Origin: Bryobacterales bacterium
GTDB taxonomy: Bacteria > Acidobacteriota > Terriglobia > Bryobacterales > Bryobacteraceae
Assembly: GCA_947446025.1 (NCBI GenBank)
Contig: CANFEY010000015.1
Span: 1 to 64,000 of the forward strand
Direction of reading: 5' to 3'
Length of the DNA stretch: 64,000 bases
Under the pieces are notes generated by a model. The model had not been told where the DNA came from. It did not search any database and was given only the letters and a program-made list of their open reading frames with translations. This document shows, piece by piece, positions 35,917 through 44,157 of the stretch; the stretch's first letter is position 1; every line of letters starts with the position of its first letter. The position numbers and the translations under genes are program-made.

Positions 35917-37190
35917 TGTACGATCTCGGATACTTTCGGAATCATTTAGACGCGATCACGGCTCGGCTGGCGGATCGACCGTTTTCTGTTGACGTGGACG
36001 CGTTCCGCAAGCTGGATGGGGAGCGGCGCGCGGCTGTTTCCGAAGCTGAGGCGCTGAAGGCGCAGAAGAACGCCGAGTCGGCTGAGATCGGCAAGCTTAA
36101 GCGGGCTGGGCAGGATACTGCCGACAAGCAGCAACGCGTGCGCGAACTGGATGAGTTGATTGCGAAGCTGGATGATCGGGCTTCGGCGCTCGATACCGAG
36201 TTCCGGGATTTGATGTCGGGGATTCCGAACTTGCCGCATGAATCGGTGCCAGTGGGCAAGAGCGCGGCGGACAATCTGGAGGTGCGGCGCTGGGGGGCTC
36301 CGACGGAGTTCAAGTTTGAGCCGAAACCGCATTGGGATTTGGGGCCGGACCTGGGCATTCTGGATTTTGAGCGGGCGGCGAAGATTACCGGTGCTCGGTT
36401 TGTAGTGTACATGGGGCTAGGCGCGAAGCTGGAGCGCGCGCTGATCAACTTCATGTTGGACGTGCATACGAAGGAGCACGGGTATACCGAAGTGCTGCCT
36501 CCGTTCGCGATCAACTCGGCGAGTCTGTATTGCACGGGGAACCTGCCGAAGTTTGAGGCGGATCTATTCAAGCTGCAGGGTACGGACTACTATTTGGCTC
36601 CGACGGCTGAGGTGCCGGTTACGAATCTGTATCGGGATGAAGTGCTGGATCTCGATTCCCTGCCCATCAAATTGTGTGCGTACACACCGTGTTTCCGTAG
36701 TGAAGCCGGGTCCTATGGACGCGACGTCCGCGGGATTATTCGGCAGCATCAGTTTCAGAAGGTCGAGTTGGTGAAGTTCTCGAAGCCGGAAGAGAGCTAC
36801 GCGGAACTGGATAAGCTGACGGCGGATGCGCAGGATATTTTAGAACGGCTCGGGCTACCGTATCGCACGGTGGTCTTATGCACGGGCGATATGGGTGTGA
36901 ACCCTGCGAAGACCTACGACATTGAGGTATGGTTGCCGGGGCAGAACGAGTACAAGGAGATTTCTTCTTGCTCAAACTTTGAAGGCTATCAGGCTCGGCG
37001 GGCGTCGATTCGCGCCAAGTCGGGCAAGAGCAAGGCGGAGCATGTCCACACGTTAAACGGCAGCGGGCTCGCGGTGGGGCGGACTTGGCTGGCGATTGTG
37101 GAGAACTACCAGCAGGCCGATGGGAGCGTGGTGGTCCCCGAGGCGTTGCGGTCGTACATGGGCACGGATATCATCCGCGGCGTGAAATAG
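35916..37190 (+). CDS. serS: Serine--tRNA ligase
   Basis: A 424-residue class II aminoacyl-tRNA synthetase. The N-terminal antiparallel coiled coil (about 25-105) grips the tRNA-Ser variable arm; motif 2 is [14 protein letters not shown] with the following HQFQKVE, and motif 3 is [26 protein letters not shown]-like [10 protein letters not shown] and [14 protein letters not shown] are standard active-site segments. ATG 35916 overlaps the citrate synthase stop (TAATG), implying co-translation with that gene, an uncommon pairing. Confidence 0.97.
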   Translation: MYDLGYFRNHLDAITARLADRPFSVDVDAFRKLDGERRAAVSEAEALKAQKNAESAEIGKLKRAGQDTADKQQRVRELDELIAKLDDRASALDTEFRDLMSGIPNLPHESVPVGKSAADNLEVRRWGAPTEFKFEPKPHWDLGPDLGILDFERAAKITGARFVVYMGLGAKLERALINFMLDVHTKEHGYTEVLPPFAINSASLYCTGNLPKFEADLFKLQGTDYYLAPTAEVPVTNLYRDEVLDLDSLPIKLCAYTPCFRSEAGSYGRDVRGIIRQHQFQKVELVKFSKPEESYAELDKLTADAQDILERLGLPYRTVVLCTGDMGVNPAKTYDIEVWLPGQNEYKEISSCSNFEGYQARRASIRAKSGKSKAEHVHTLNGSGLAVGRTWLAIVENYQQADGSVVVPEALRSYMGTDIIRGVK

Positions 37191-37197
37191 TTCAGTA

Positions 37198-37214
37198 GCA
37201 GGACGGGAACCTGC
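37198..37214. repeat. Short stem-loop, REP-like (copy C)
   Basis: GCAGG at 37198-37202 pairs with CCTGC at 37210-37214, followed by GCCAC as in copy A. It sits between the convergent ends of serS and the secretin-like gene, a terminator position. Confidence 0.4.
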
Positions 37215-37218
37215 GCCA

Positions 37219-37869
37219 CTAGATCACTTCGGGCGTCACTATTACCACCAGCTTGGTATTCGTGGTGCCGTTCTTCAGAATCGCGTCTAGGATTTCGTTG
37301 CGGGGGATATGACGCAGCAGCGCGCCGGCGGCCTCATCGAGAAGACCGTCGATCACGATGCTTTGGCCAGGGACCAGGGTCAACTCTACCGCGCTTGTAC
37401 GGGTCCCGAACTCCGGGATCGTGAGGCTGACCGTCGAAGGACCTTGCGAAGTGAGGGTTGAGACTGAGGGCTTCACGGACAGACGGATACCGTCCGCATG
37501 GATCGCGGGTTGCAACGTCAGACGGATGCCCAGGTCGCGATACTGGATCGACACCCCGCCATCGTGCAGCACCGGGATGGGCACTTCGCTCCCCGCCAGC
37601 AGCGTAGCAGATTGCGCGTTGCCGGTGAGCATGGTGGGCTCCGCCAGAATGCGCACGCCGCCGCCGCGGGCTCGCAGGTCTTCAAGGAAGGTCACTAGGT
37701 CCAGGCCTGGACGCAGCATGCGGATTTCTTGGTTCGCCGTGGCGGTGAGGTTCTGCGCCAGCATGGCCTGGGCCGCCGGATCCAGTTGAGCAAAGCGGAC
37801 ACGCAGCAACACCTGCTGCCCCCACAATCCGGAGGCGGCCAACCAACCGAGCAATAGAACCGTGCGCAT
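37219..37869 (-). CDS. Short secretin-domain protein (GspD/CpaC-like)
   Basis: A 216-residue exported protein: signal peptide MRTVLLLGWLAASGLWG, then a secretin-type domain with RILAEPTMLTGNAQSATLLA, GSEVPIP, YRDLGIRLTLQPAIHADG and a final QSIVIDGLL and LVVIVTPEVI. This is the core that forms the outer-membrane ring of type II secretion and pilus secretins, but the N0/N1 domains that dock to the inner-membrane machine are missing. It may be a truncated or regulatory form. A full-length relative is encoded at 54596-56212. ATG 37869 is chosen for the signal peptide; the frame is open much further upstream. Confidence 0.75.
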   Translation of the reverse strand: MRTVLLLGWLAASGLWGQQVLLRVRFAQLDPAAQAMLAQNLTATANQEIRMLRPGLDLVTFLEDLRARGGGVRILAEPTMLTGNAQSATLLAGSEVPIPVLHDGGVSIQYRDLGIRLTLQPAIHADGIRLSVKPSVSTLTSQGPSTVSLTIPEFGTRTSAVELTLVPGQSIVIDGLLDEAAGALLRHIPRNEILDAILKNGTTNTKLVVIVTPEVI

Positions 37870-37914
37870 GAGTTTCTTAAGCAATGCATCGGCGGAATGG
37901 GCCGGGGACCGTAG

Positions 37915-38568
37915 GTGTGGTATCGTGTTCGTTTGGTAGAACCACAGAACTTCCAAGAAATCCTCGACCGCGGCATGATGCCGGGGCGCGACATCCGCAT
38001 TGCGTTCGGCGATGCCAACATCGGCAAGTGCCTGATCGTGGCGCCGCACGGGGGCGGGATCGAACCCGGCACCTCTGAGCTCCTGCGCGCCGTGGCGGAG
38101 CTTGGCAATTGGGCGTGGTATGAGTTCGCGGGCTTCCTGCGCAAGGGAAACGTCGAGGGGCTGCACATCGCCAGCGCGCGCTTTGATGAGCCGACGCTGA
38201 CGAAGCTGCTGCCGAAGACGAATTTCGTGCTGGCGCTGCATGGGTCGCAGGAGATGGGCGATCCGGTGGTCCACGTGGGCGGGTTGTGGGAGGAAGGGCG
38301 CTCGGGGATCACGGCGGCGATCAACGCTGCCCGCTCGGCGCATGGCCTCCAGGCTTCGGAAGCGCCGCCACACTTGAGCGGGACGGATCCGGCCAGCGTC
38401 ACCAATCGCGGCAAACTGGGCCGCGGCATTCAGCTCGAGTTTTCCCGCAGTGCTAGGAACCTGTTGTTCCCGCCGGATTGTTCGCGGGAAGCCCGGGGCC
38501 GACGGAGTCCTGCGCTGGGAGCGCTGGCCAAGGCGATGCACGCCGGGCTGAAGCAACTTGCTGGTTAA
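37915..38568 (+). CDS. Poly-gamma-glutamate hydrolase-like protein (YjqB family)
   Basis: About 217 residues of the PGA-hydrolase/phage-replication-related family (YjqB, zinc carboxypeptidase fold). APHGGGIEPGTSEL contributes the predicted zinc-binding His and Glu, and FVLALHG and GRGIQLEFSRSAR are conserved. The family cleaves gamma-glutamyl polymers in capsules. Start uncertain: GTG 37915 or TTG 37933, neither with a clear ribosome site; the TTG version (LVEPQNFQEIL) is close to the usual N-terminus. Its TAA stop is the first three bases of the palindrome at 38566-38588. Divergent from the short secretin gene. Confidence 0.75.
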   Translation: MWYRVRLVEPQNFQEILDRGMMPGRDIRIAFGDANIGKCLIVAPHGGGIEPGTSELLRAVAELGNWAWYEFAGFLRKGNVEGLHIASARFDEPTLTKLLPKTNFVLALHGSQEMGDPVVHVGGLWEEGRSGITAAINAARSAHGLQASEAPPHLSGTDPASVTNRGKLGRGIQLEFSRSARNLLFPPDCSREARGRRSPALGALAKAMHAGLKQLAG

Positions 38569-38588
38569 ATGGTGTCTGACACCATTTA
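38566..38588. terminator. Palindrome spanning a convergent junction (copy 1)
   Basis: TAAATGGTGTC at 38566-38576, a single T, then the exact complement at 38578-38588. The left TAA is the stop of the hydrolase gene, and the right end read on the minus strand is the TAA that ends the metallo-beta-lactamase pseudogene. A bidirectional terminator or a small mobile repeat is likely. A second copy is at 54573-54601. Confidence 0.75.
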
Positions 38589-39565
38589 GGGCCGGCCGTT
38601 GCCGATGGCGAGCCAGGACTTCGCACGTTCCTGCACCACGGAGAGATAGTTCTGGACCTCCGCCTTGCCCACAACCCACGGATGCGGCTCGCCGGTCTTT
38701 CCGCGCTTTGGTTTGCGCCAACAGGGTGAGCGCGTCATTGTAAGCGGTGTGGTTGACGATGATCACGTCGGCTCCTGAGCCGCTGGTGATATCCATGAAG
38801 CGGCTGGCGTTAGAGATGTAGGACTGCAGTATTTCCTTGGACGTCGCGCCGCTGAGCGCGGTGCCTCCCCACTCCATCGCCATGTGCGGTACGCCGTGAT
38901 CTTTAACCGGGACCAGCACGGAGAGCGTTCCGCCAGTGTGGCCGGGAGTGATGTAGATGGTGACAGTGGTGTCTCCGAGCGTGAGCTTCATGCCGTCGGT
39001 GGCTAAGATGCTTTGCGTGGAGGATCGGCTTCGCGGGCGGCCAGGTCCCAATCGGCGGGTCCCATGATGATGCGCGGTTTGTAGGTATCTTGCAGGAATC
39101 TGACGCTGCTGTCGTGATCGCCGTGGGCGTGGCTGACGACGATGTACTTGATGTTCGCGGCATCGAGGCCGGATTTCTTGAGGCCGTCGACGATGGCGTC
39201 CTGCGCGGCGTAGCCGAAGAGCGTGTCGATGAGGATGATGCCTTCGGAAGTCGTGACCGCCCAGGCGCTGTTGGTCTTGGTGGTGAGCAGGGTCAGGTTG
39301 TCGAAGACTTGGCCGCCCTCGGCGTACCAGGTGTCGCGCGCGGGTGTGGCGGGCGGTCCGCCCTTGCCTTTGGCTGCGCCCTTCGCGGCTCCGGCACCTC
39401 CTGGCGGAGTCGCGGTGGAGACCGCCCCGATGGTGTCTGGGCGAGCCAGGGCCGCAGCACCTCAGTTATTCGAATTCAGCAGCGCAGTGGCGGCTGCCTT
39501 GTGCGCGCTGCCGGTGTCGGCGGTCTGCGCAAAGAGGGTGGCGGAGAGGGAGATGTGGAGGAGGA
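38586..39565 (-). pseudogene. Metallo-beta-lactamase-fold hydrolase, multiply disrupted
   Basis: On the minus strand a secreted metallo-beta-lactamase-fold protein can be followed: leader ending LFAQ, DTWYAEGGQVFDNLTLL, EGIILIDTLFGYAAQDAIVD, zinc site SHAHGDHDSS, then after a frameshift near 39010-39035 TVTIYITPGHTGGTLS, and after another near 38710-38718 KRGKTGEPHPWVVGKAEVQN to TAA 38588-38586. There is also an in-frame TGA at 39464-39462 before the domain. Three lesions make it non-functional. The zinc ligands that remain match class B3-like enzymes, but most such secreted acidobacterial proteins are not proven lactamases. The start is not defined. Confidence 0.8.
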
Positions 39566-39960
39566 TGGAAGGGCGCCTGGCGAATTTGGTCTATCGCAGG
39601 TCGGCGGCAATTACCTGTGGCGTGTTGGGTCAGCCCAATTTGGCAAGAATGTACGGAATCCCCGGAAATCCGGGAGCAATGTAGAATTCATCATCTCTGC
39701 TGGAAGGGTGTTTGAGGTTCCTTGCGCCTCCACGAATACTCTACAAATACCGATATCTGGGAGCCGGGACGAGTCACCAGATGCCAAGTGGCTCAGCAGA
39801 TCGTGAAGACTCCTGCGTCTGACGTAGAGAATCGGGTTCGACACGGAGGCCGTCCAATTCGCGGAGAGCGAACTCTGATCCGCTGCGACGACTAGGGATA
39901 TCGGCTGTATTTGATCCTTCGATTCGATGGCGGTAATCGAGTCATCAGGGGGCACGTCAG
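39566..39960. other. Intergenic region, no gene recognised
   Basis: About 395 bases, lower in GC than average. One minus-strand frame stays open (ending near 39611) but has no start and runs into the tRNA fragment, so I do not call a gene. It may be sequence brought in with the tRNA duplication. Confidence 0.45.
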
Positions 39961-40014
39961 TTCCCCAGCGTGGATTCGAACCACGATTCACGGCGTCAAA
40001 GGCCGTCGTCCTAC
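39961..40014 (-). other. tRNA-Gln 3' fragment (54 nt, attachment-site-like)
   Basis: These 54 bases repeat, with one mismatch, the region of the tRNA-Gln gene at 41120-41173, from the discriminator base through the T arm and anticodon arm into the D arm. The 5' part of the tRNA and the CCA are absent, so it is not a tRNA gene. Same strand as the intact gene. Partial duplications of tRNA 3' ends are the usual scar of integrase-mediated insertion. Confidence 0.85.
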
Positions 40015-40042
40015 ACCGCGCGTGGCGGCATGCGTCCCGCAA

Positions 40043-41074
40043 CTAGGGCTTCGACGGCAGTGCGGCCTGCATTTCGAGGAGCAATTCCTCGGTAGCTTCC
40101 CAGTTGATGCACGCGTCCGTGATAGATACGCCGTGCTTGAGATCGGCGGTGATGGGCTGGTTGCCCTCATGCAGATGGGATTCGACCATCATGCCGATGA
40201 TTGTGGGGCTGTCGCGAAGCTGCTCCACCACATCGCGGAACACGATGGGCTGTCGGCGGTAGTCTTTGTTGGTGTTCCCGTGGCTACAGTCGACCATGAT
40301 GCGCGCGGGAAGTCCGGCTTTGGTCAGCTTCTCGGCCGCCTTGGCGACGCTATCGTGGTCGTAGTTGGGCTTTTCGCCGCCGCGCAGAATGATGTGGCCG
40401 TGGGCATTGCCGGTGGTGGAGACGATGGAGGTTCTGCCGTCCTCATCCATCCCGAGGAAGGTATGGGGGACTTGTGAGGCCTTGATGGCGTTGATGGCCG
40501 CGTCGATGTTGCCATCAGTGGTGTTCTTAAATCCTACCGGCATGGAAAGCCCGGAGGCCATTTCGCGGTGGGTCTGAGATTCGGTGGTGCGCGCGCCGAT
40601 GGCGGCCCAAGCAATGAGGTCGGCGAAGTATTGGATGGTGATGGGGTCCAGGGCTTCGGTGCCCGCCGGCATGCCCATCTGGTCTAGCTGCACCAGCAAC
40701 TTGCGGGCCTGCATGAGCCCCTCTTCCATCTCAAACGTTCCATTATGCCGGGGATCGTTGATGAAGCCCTTCCACCCGACGGTGGTGCGCGGCTTCTCAA
40801 AATAGGCGCGCATGACGATCAGCAGCTTGTCGCACTTGTCCGCGACGGCCTTGAGTCGCGTGGCATACTCGATGGCGGCTTCCGGATCGTGGATCGAGCA
40901 CGGTCCGACGACGATGAGCTGCTTGCGGGATTTGCCCTCCAGGATCTGCTGGATCTCCTGCCTGGCGTTGAGGACGGTCTTCTGGCCTAGGCCGAGAGGC
41001 AGTTTTTTGTTCAGTTCCTTGGGAGAAACGATGGGGTGATAGCCCTTGATGTGTTGGTCGTAGATGCGTTCCAT
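40043..41074 (-). CDS. 3-deoxy-7-phosphoheptulonate (DAHP) synthase, type I
   Basis: A 343-residue AroF/AroG/AroH-type enzyme joining phosphoenolpyruvate and erythrose 4-phosphate, the first step to aromatic amino acids. VVGPCSIHDPEAAIEYATRL, FEKPRTTVGWKGFINDP, GARTTESQTHREMASGLSMP, GFKNTTDGN and MVDCSHGNTNKD are the classical motifs with metal and substrate residues. The N-terminal extension (about 1-45) is that used for feedback inhibition in this type. ATG 41074 is chosen because the family start follows; upstream frame reads into the tRNA region. It is flanked by tRNA-Gln and its 3' fragment. Which isozyme (Phe, Tyr or Trp sensitive) cannot be read. Confidence 0.95.
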   Translation of the reverse strand: MERIYDQHIKGYHPIVSPKELNKKLPLGLGQKTVLNARQEIQQILEGKSRKQLIVVGPCSIHDPEAAIEYATRLKAVADKCDKLLIVMRAYFEKPRTTVGWKGFINDPRHNGTFEMEEGLMQARKLLVQLDQMGMPAGTEALDPITIQYFADLIAWAAIGARTTESQTHREMASGLSMPVGFKNTTDGNIDAAINAIKASQVPHTFLGMDEDGRTSIVSTTGNAHGHIILRGGEKPNYDHDSVAKAAEKLTKAGLPARIMVDCSHGNTNKDYRRQPIVFRDVVEQLRDSPTIIGMMVESHLHEGNQPITADLKHGVSITDACINWEATEELLLEMQAALPSKP

Positions 41075-41116
41075 GCTAGGGGAGTGCCGTTGCCACGCCG
41101 AGGTTTGCACCAGGTG

Positions 41117-41190
41117 TGGTTCCCCAGCGTGGATTCGAACCACGATTCACGGCGTCAAAGGCCGTTGTCCTACCATTGAACGACCGGGGA
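41117..41190 (-). tRNA. tRNA-Gln (UUG)
   Basis: Minus strand: acceptor TCCCCGG pairs with CTGGGGA, anticodon stem ACGGC/GCCGT encloses loop CTTTGAC with anticodon TTG, and the T arm CGTGGTTCGAATCCACG is perfect. Discriminator A and an encoded CCA follow at 41120-41117. The anticodon reads CAA (Gln). 43 bases upstream of the DAHP synthase start and on the same strand. Confidence 0.95.
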
Positions 41191-41238
41191 GTGCGGTGGC
41201 GGGCAGACAAAGCTAGTTTATCACGCCACCGCGTCCTG

Positions 41239-42042
41239 TTAATAGCGCAGCGAGCCCATTTTCTGGCGGACGGTGTAACCGAACTGGATGAAGTAGTCGG
41301 GGCCGATGGGGCCTACGCGGTGTCCCCAGGTGGCGTCCCACTGGGCGTTGGGTCCTGCCATGCGGGTGAGGCCCATGTCGTAGACCCAGTTGGGGCCGGT
41401 GCCGTTGTCGAACGGCGCGAAGGCGAAGGCTTCCCAGAAACCTGCGAAACCGGCGATCAGATCGTGTCCCACCGAAATTGTCACGGCTTTCTGCGTGAAG
41501 CGGGCCGAGCTACCGGTTACGCGCGCCGCGTTGAGGTTCCCGGAGAGGCCGAAACCCAGCGGCACATCCTTAGACCAGGTGAGCTTGAAGCCGGGATCGA
41601 ACTTGCCGCTGGTGAAGGCTTGCGCCCCGGTGGGTATACCGACAGAGGGAATCACGCCCAGGGCGGGCAGCCACTTCGATTCCCGGCGGAACTTGTATTT
41701 GAAGCCGAACTCGATGTCACCCAGTCCGCGCAGGCTTGCGCCCCCGCCGCGTTGGCTGACGAAGCCGTCGCCGGCGACACGCAGTTCCCATTTCTTGGAG
41801 ACGCCGAAGCGAAGCAGCGGCGTGCCCATGGAGAGGGTCTTGGTGCCCGCCGCCCGGTCCATTTCAAAGACCGTGCCCATTTCGTTCTGCATGACGCCCT
41901 TACCGACCACCTCGCTTGACTCGGTGTAGTCGGGCCGGTCTGTAACCAGTTCGCCCAGAGCGCCACCGGGAAGCTCAGCTTGGGCCTGCGCCAAAGAGCC
42001 GAGCAGAGCGGCGAGGGAAAGCATACGGAATTTCTGATGCAT
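41239..42042 (-). CDS. Outer-membrane transporter of the phenol-MetA type
   Basis: A 267-residue protein with a signal peptide (about 1-22, AQAQA) and alternating beta strands to a C-terminal aromatic strand (YFIQFGYTVRQKMGSLRY), as in outer-membrane barrels. LVTDRPDYTESSEVVGKGV is the signature opening of the MetA-pathway-of-phenol-degradation family, a loosely named group of outer-membrane channels. Substrate is unknown; there is no catabolic operon nearby. Monocistronic and divergent from the chemosensory operon with 149 bases between starts. Confidence 0.8.
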   Translation of the reverse strand: MHQKFRMLSLAALLGSLAQAQAELPGGALGELVTDRPDYTESSEVVGKGVMQNEMGTVFEMDRAAGTKTLSMGTPLLRFGVSKKWELRVAGDGFVSQRGGGASLRGLGDIEFGFKYKFRRESKWLPALGVIPSVGIPTGAQAFTSGKFDPGFKLTWSKDVPLGFGLSGNLNAARVTGSSARFTQKAVTISVGHDLIAGFAGFWEAFAFAPFDNGTGPNWVYDMGLTRMAGPNAQWDATWGHRVGPIGPDYFIQFGYTVRQKMGSLRY

Positions 42043-42143
42043 TAGCTTAGATCTCCTGGAACCGTAGTGGTTCAGTAGGACTCATCGATCAGAGTTGTCC
42101 GGGATGAGAGAGGATTGTTCTGAGGTAGCGTTCCCGTCCCAGT

Positions 42144-42151
42144 ACCGATAA
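42144..42151 (+). promoter_or_regulatory. Possible FliA-type -10 element
   Basis: ACCGATAA at 42144-42151 matches seven of eight positions of the sigma-28 -10 consensus, 40 bases before the first gene of the chemosensory operon. The matching TAAA at the -35 position is not present, so this is weak. Confidence 0.25.
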
Positions 42152-42191
42152 GACCCTTGTCTAGCGCTGGGCGCGACGAGGGAAATCACCG

Positions 42192-43613
42192 ATGTCCATG
42201 ATTCGCAATGCATCGATCCGCACACGGATCGTGTTGTTTGGGGCCGCTACGGTCACCTTGACTGCCGCCTTAGGTTTGTTCTCGTACTTTACGATGAGCG
42301 GGCTCAACGAGGTTTCGCGCCAGATGGTGGTCAGCGGGCATGCGATCCGGAATCACATGGACGCCGACATGATGCACGACGCGGTACGGGCGGATGTGCT
42401 GAGTGTGTTGGCGGCTGGCACGGATACGGAACGGACTGCCGTGCGTCAGGATCTGGACGAACATCTAAAGTTGTTCCGTGAGGCGATGGCGGAGAATGTG
42501 AAATTGGATCTGCCGCCGGCGATCCGGGAGGCTCTGGACGCCATCGGCCCGGAACTCAACCGGTATGCCGACGCGGCCGGATCGATCTTTGAGACGGCGG
42601 ACCGCAACCACGCCGCCGCGGAGGAGGAATACCCGGCATTCCTGGCCGCCTTCGAGGCGCTAGAAGGGAAAAACTCCGGTGCGACGGATCTGATTCAACG
42701 CGCCGTGGAGGAGAGCGAAGCCGGACAGCAGGCAGCCTTTGAACGCGGGACCTGGACCTTGCTGCTGGGCGTACTGCTGGGGGTGGGATTCACGGCAGCG
42801 GCCAGCTGGCTTACTTCCCGCAGCGTTTCAACGGTGCTGCGGCGTCTGGATCACGAACTTTCGGCGACTGCGGAGGGACTGACTGCGGCCTCCACGCAGG
42901 TTGCCTCCGCCAGCGAGGCCATGGCGCAGGGGGCCTCGTTCCAAGCCCAGTCGGTGTCGAGCGCGGCGGCTTCGAGTGCCGATGCCAGCCAAACAGCGCG
43001 CAACAACGCAGCTTCCTGCCAACGTTCCGCCGGACTGGTAGAGGCGTTGACAACCAAAGCCAGTCAGTCGCAACGTGCGGTGGAAGAACTGAACTCCGCC
43101 ATGGGGGCCATTGCGCAGTCGAGCGGCAAGGTGGCCAAAATCGTCAAACAGATTGAAGAAATCGCGTTCCAGACCAACCTGTTGGCGCTCAACGCCTCGG
43201 TGGAAGCGGCGAGGGCGGGGGCTGCCGGAACCGGCTTCGCGGTGGTGGCCGATGAGGTGCGCAATCTGGCGCAACGTTCCACCGACGCGGCCCGGGAAAC
43301 GGCGGAATTGATCGAAGAGTCGTCGACCTTGTCGGTCGAGGGCAGTACGCGGGCACAACAGGTCTCGCTGGTCATTCACGACCTGCTCGCCGACTTTGCG
43401 GGCGTGCGCTCGGTGATTGACGAGATCAACCATGCTTCCCGGACTCAGGCGCAGGGCATCGAGCAGTTTTCTGCCTCGGTGCAGAAGATTCAGGATGTAA
43501 CGCAAAGGAACGCCGCCAGCGCCGAGGAGAACGCGGCGGTATCGCGAGAGCTCGAAGGACAAGCCAAATCGCTCGGCTTGGTGGCGGACCAGCTGCGCGT
43601 GTTGGTGGGGTAA
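42192..43613 (+). CDS. Methyl-accepting chemotaxis protein (first of two)
   Basis: A 473-residue membrane chemoreceptor. A helix at about 14-33 and another at about 187-207 bracket a 150-residue helical periplasmic domain (four-helix-bundle type). No clear HAMP domain follows. The signalling hairpin tip carries EEIAFQTNLLALNASVEAAR and [15 protein letters not shown], the invariant CheA/CheW contact region. It lacks a C-terminal CheR tether. First gene of the operon; the CheW gene follows after ten bases. Confidence 0.93.
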   Translation: MSMIRNASIRTRIVLFGAATVTLTAALGLFSYFTMSGLNEVSRQMVVSGHAIRNHMDADMMHDAVRADVLSVLAAGTDTERTAVRQDLDEHLKLFREAMAENVKLDLPPAIREALDAIGPELNRYADAAGSIFETADRNHAAAEEEYPAFLAAFEALEGKNSGATDLIQRAVEESEAGQQAAFERGTWTLLLGVLLGVGFTAAASWLTSRSVSTVLRRLDHELSATAEGLTAASTQVASASEAMAQGASFQAQSVSSAAASSADASQTARNNAASCQRSAGLVEALTTKASQSQRAVEELNSAMGAIAQSSGKVAKIVKQIEEIAFQTNLLALNASVEAARAGAAGTGFAVVADEVRNLAQRSTDAARETAELIEESSTLSVEGSTRAQQVSLVIHDLLADFAGVRSVIDEINHASRTQAQGIEQFSASVQKIQDVTQRNAASAEENAAVSRELEGQAKSLGLVADQLRVLVG

Positions 43614-43623
43614 GGAGATTCAT

Positions 43624-44157
43624 ATGGCAACAGCACTGTACGAGAGGCAAGAGAACGTGGTGGTGGATAACCGGGCGGGCAAGTATCTGACGTTTTGCCT
43701 GGGCAAGGAAGAGTTCGCTGTACGCGTGCTGCACGTGCGCGAGATTATCGGCATCCAGGACATTACCACGGTACCGCAGACCCCGGCCTGTATTAAGGGA
43801 GTGATCAACCTGCGCGGAAAAGTGATCCCGGTTGTGGATCTGCGGCTGAAGTTCGGCATGCCCGAACAGGCCCACACCGAGCGTACCTGCATCATCGTCA
43901 TTCAAGTGGAAGGAGCGGCGGGGGCGATGAACACGGGAATCATCGTGGATGAGGTGTCCGAGGTGTTGAACCTTTCGGGCAGTGAAATCGAACCCACTCC
44001 CGATTTCGGCGATGGCGCGGACACGCCGTATCTATTGGGCCTGGCGAAGGTAAAAGACAAAGTCAAGATCCTGCTGGACATCGGGCAGGTGTTGAAAGAT
44101 CAAGAGCTGAGCGGCATGCCCGCGCTGCTCGAAGGAAACGGGGCCTCCTCACTATGA
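43624..44157 (+). CDS. cheW: Chemotaxis coupling protein CheW
   Basis: A 177-residue CheW-domain protein linking receptors to CheA. Conserved segments are [40 protein letters not shown] and DLRLKFGM, then [14 protein letters not shown]. About 20 extra residues precede the domain and the C-terminus is slightly extended. GGAG lies six bases before the ATG. The stop overlaps the next receptor gene (ATGA). Confidence 0.96.
   Translation: MATALYERQENVVVDNRAGKYLTFCLGKEEFAVRVLHVREIIGIQDITTVPQTPACIKGVINLRGKVIPVVDLRLKFGMPEQAHTERTCIIVIQVEGAAGAMNTGIIVDEVSEVLNLSGSEIEPTPDFGDGADTPYLLGLAKVKDKVKILLDIGQVLKDQELSGMPALLEGNGASSL

Noticed and set aside
37869-39051. Extension of the short secretin frame upstream through the lactamase region
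   Set aside because: The extended part crosses the antisense of the hydrolase gene and one piece of the lactamase pseudogene; the signal peptide at 37869 marks the real start.
39961-40014. A second functional tRNA-Gln gene
   Set aside because: The 5' acceptor strand and half of the D arm are missing, so no cloverleaf can form.
39611-40042. 143-codon minus-strand frame near the tRNA fragment
   Set aside because: It translates the tRNA fragment itself and has no ribosome site or recognisable motif.
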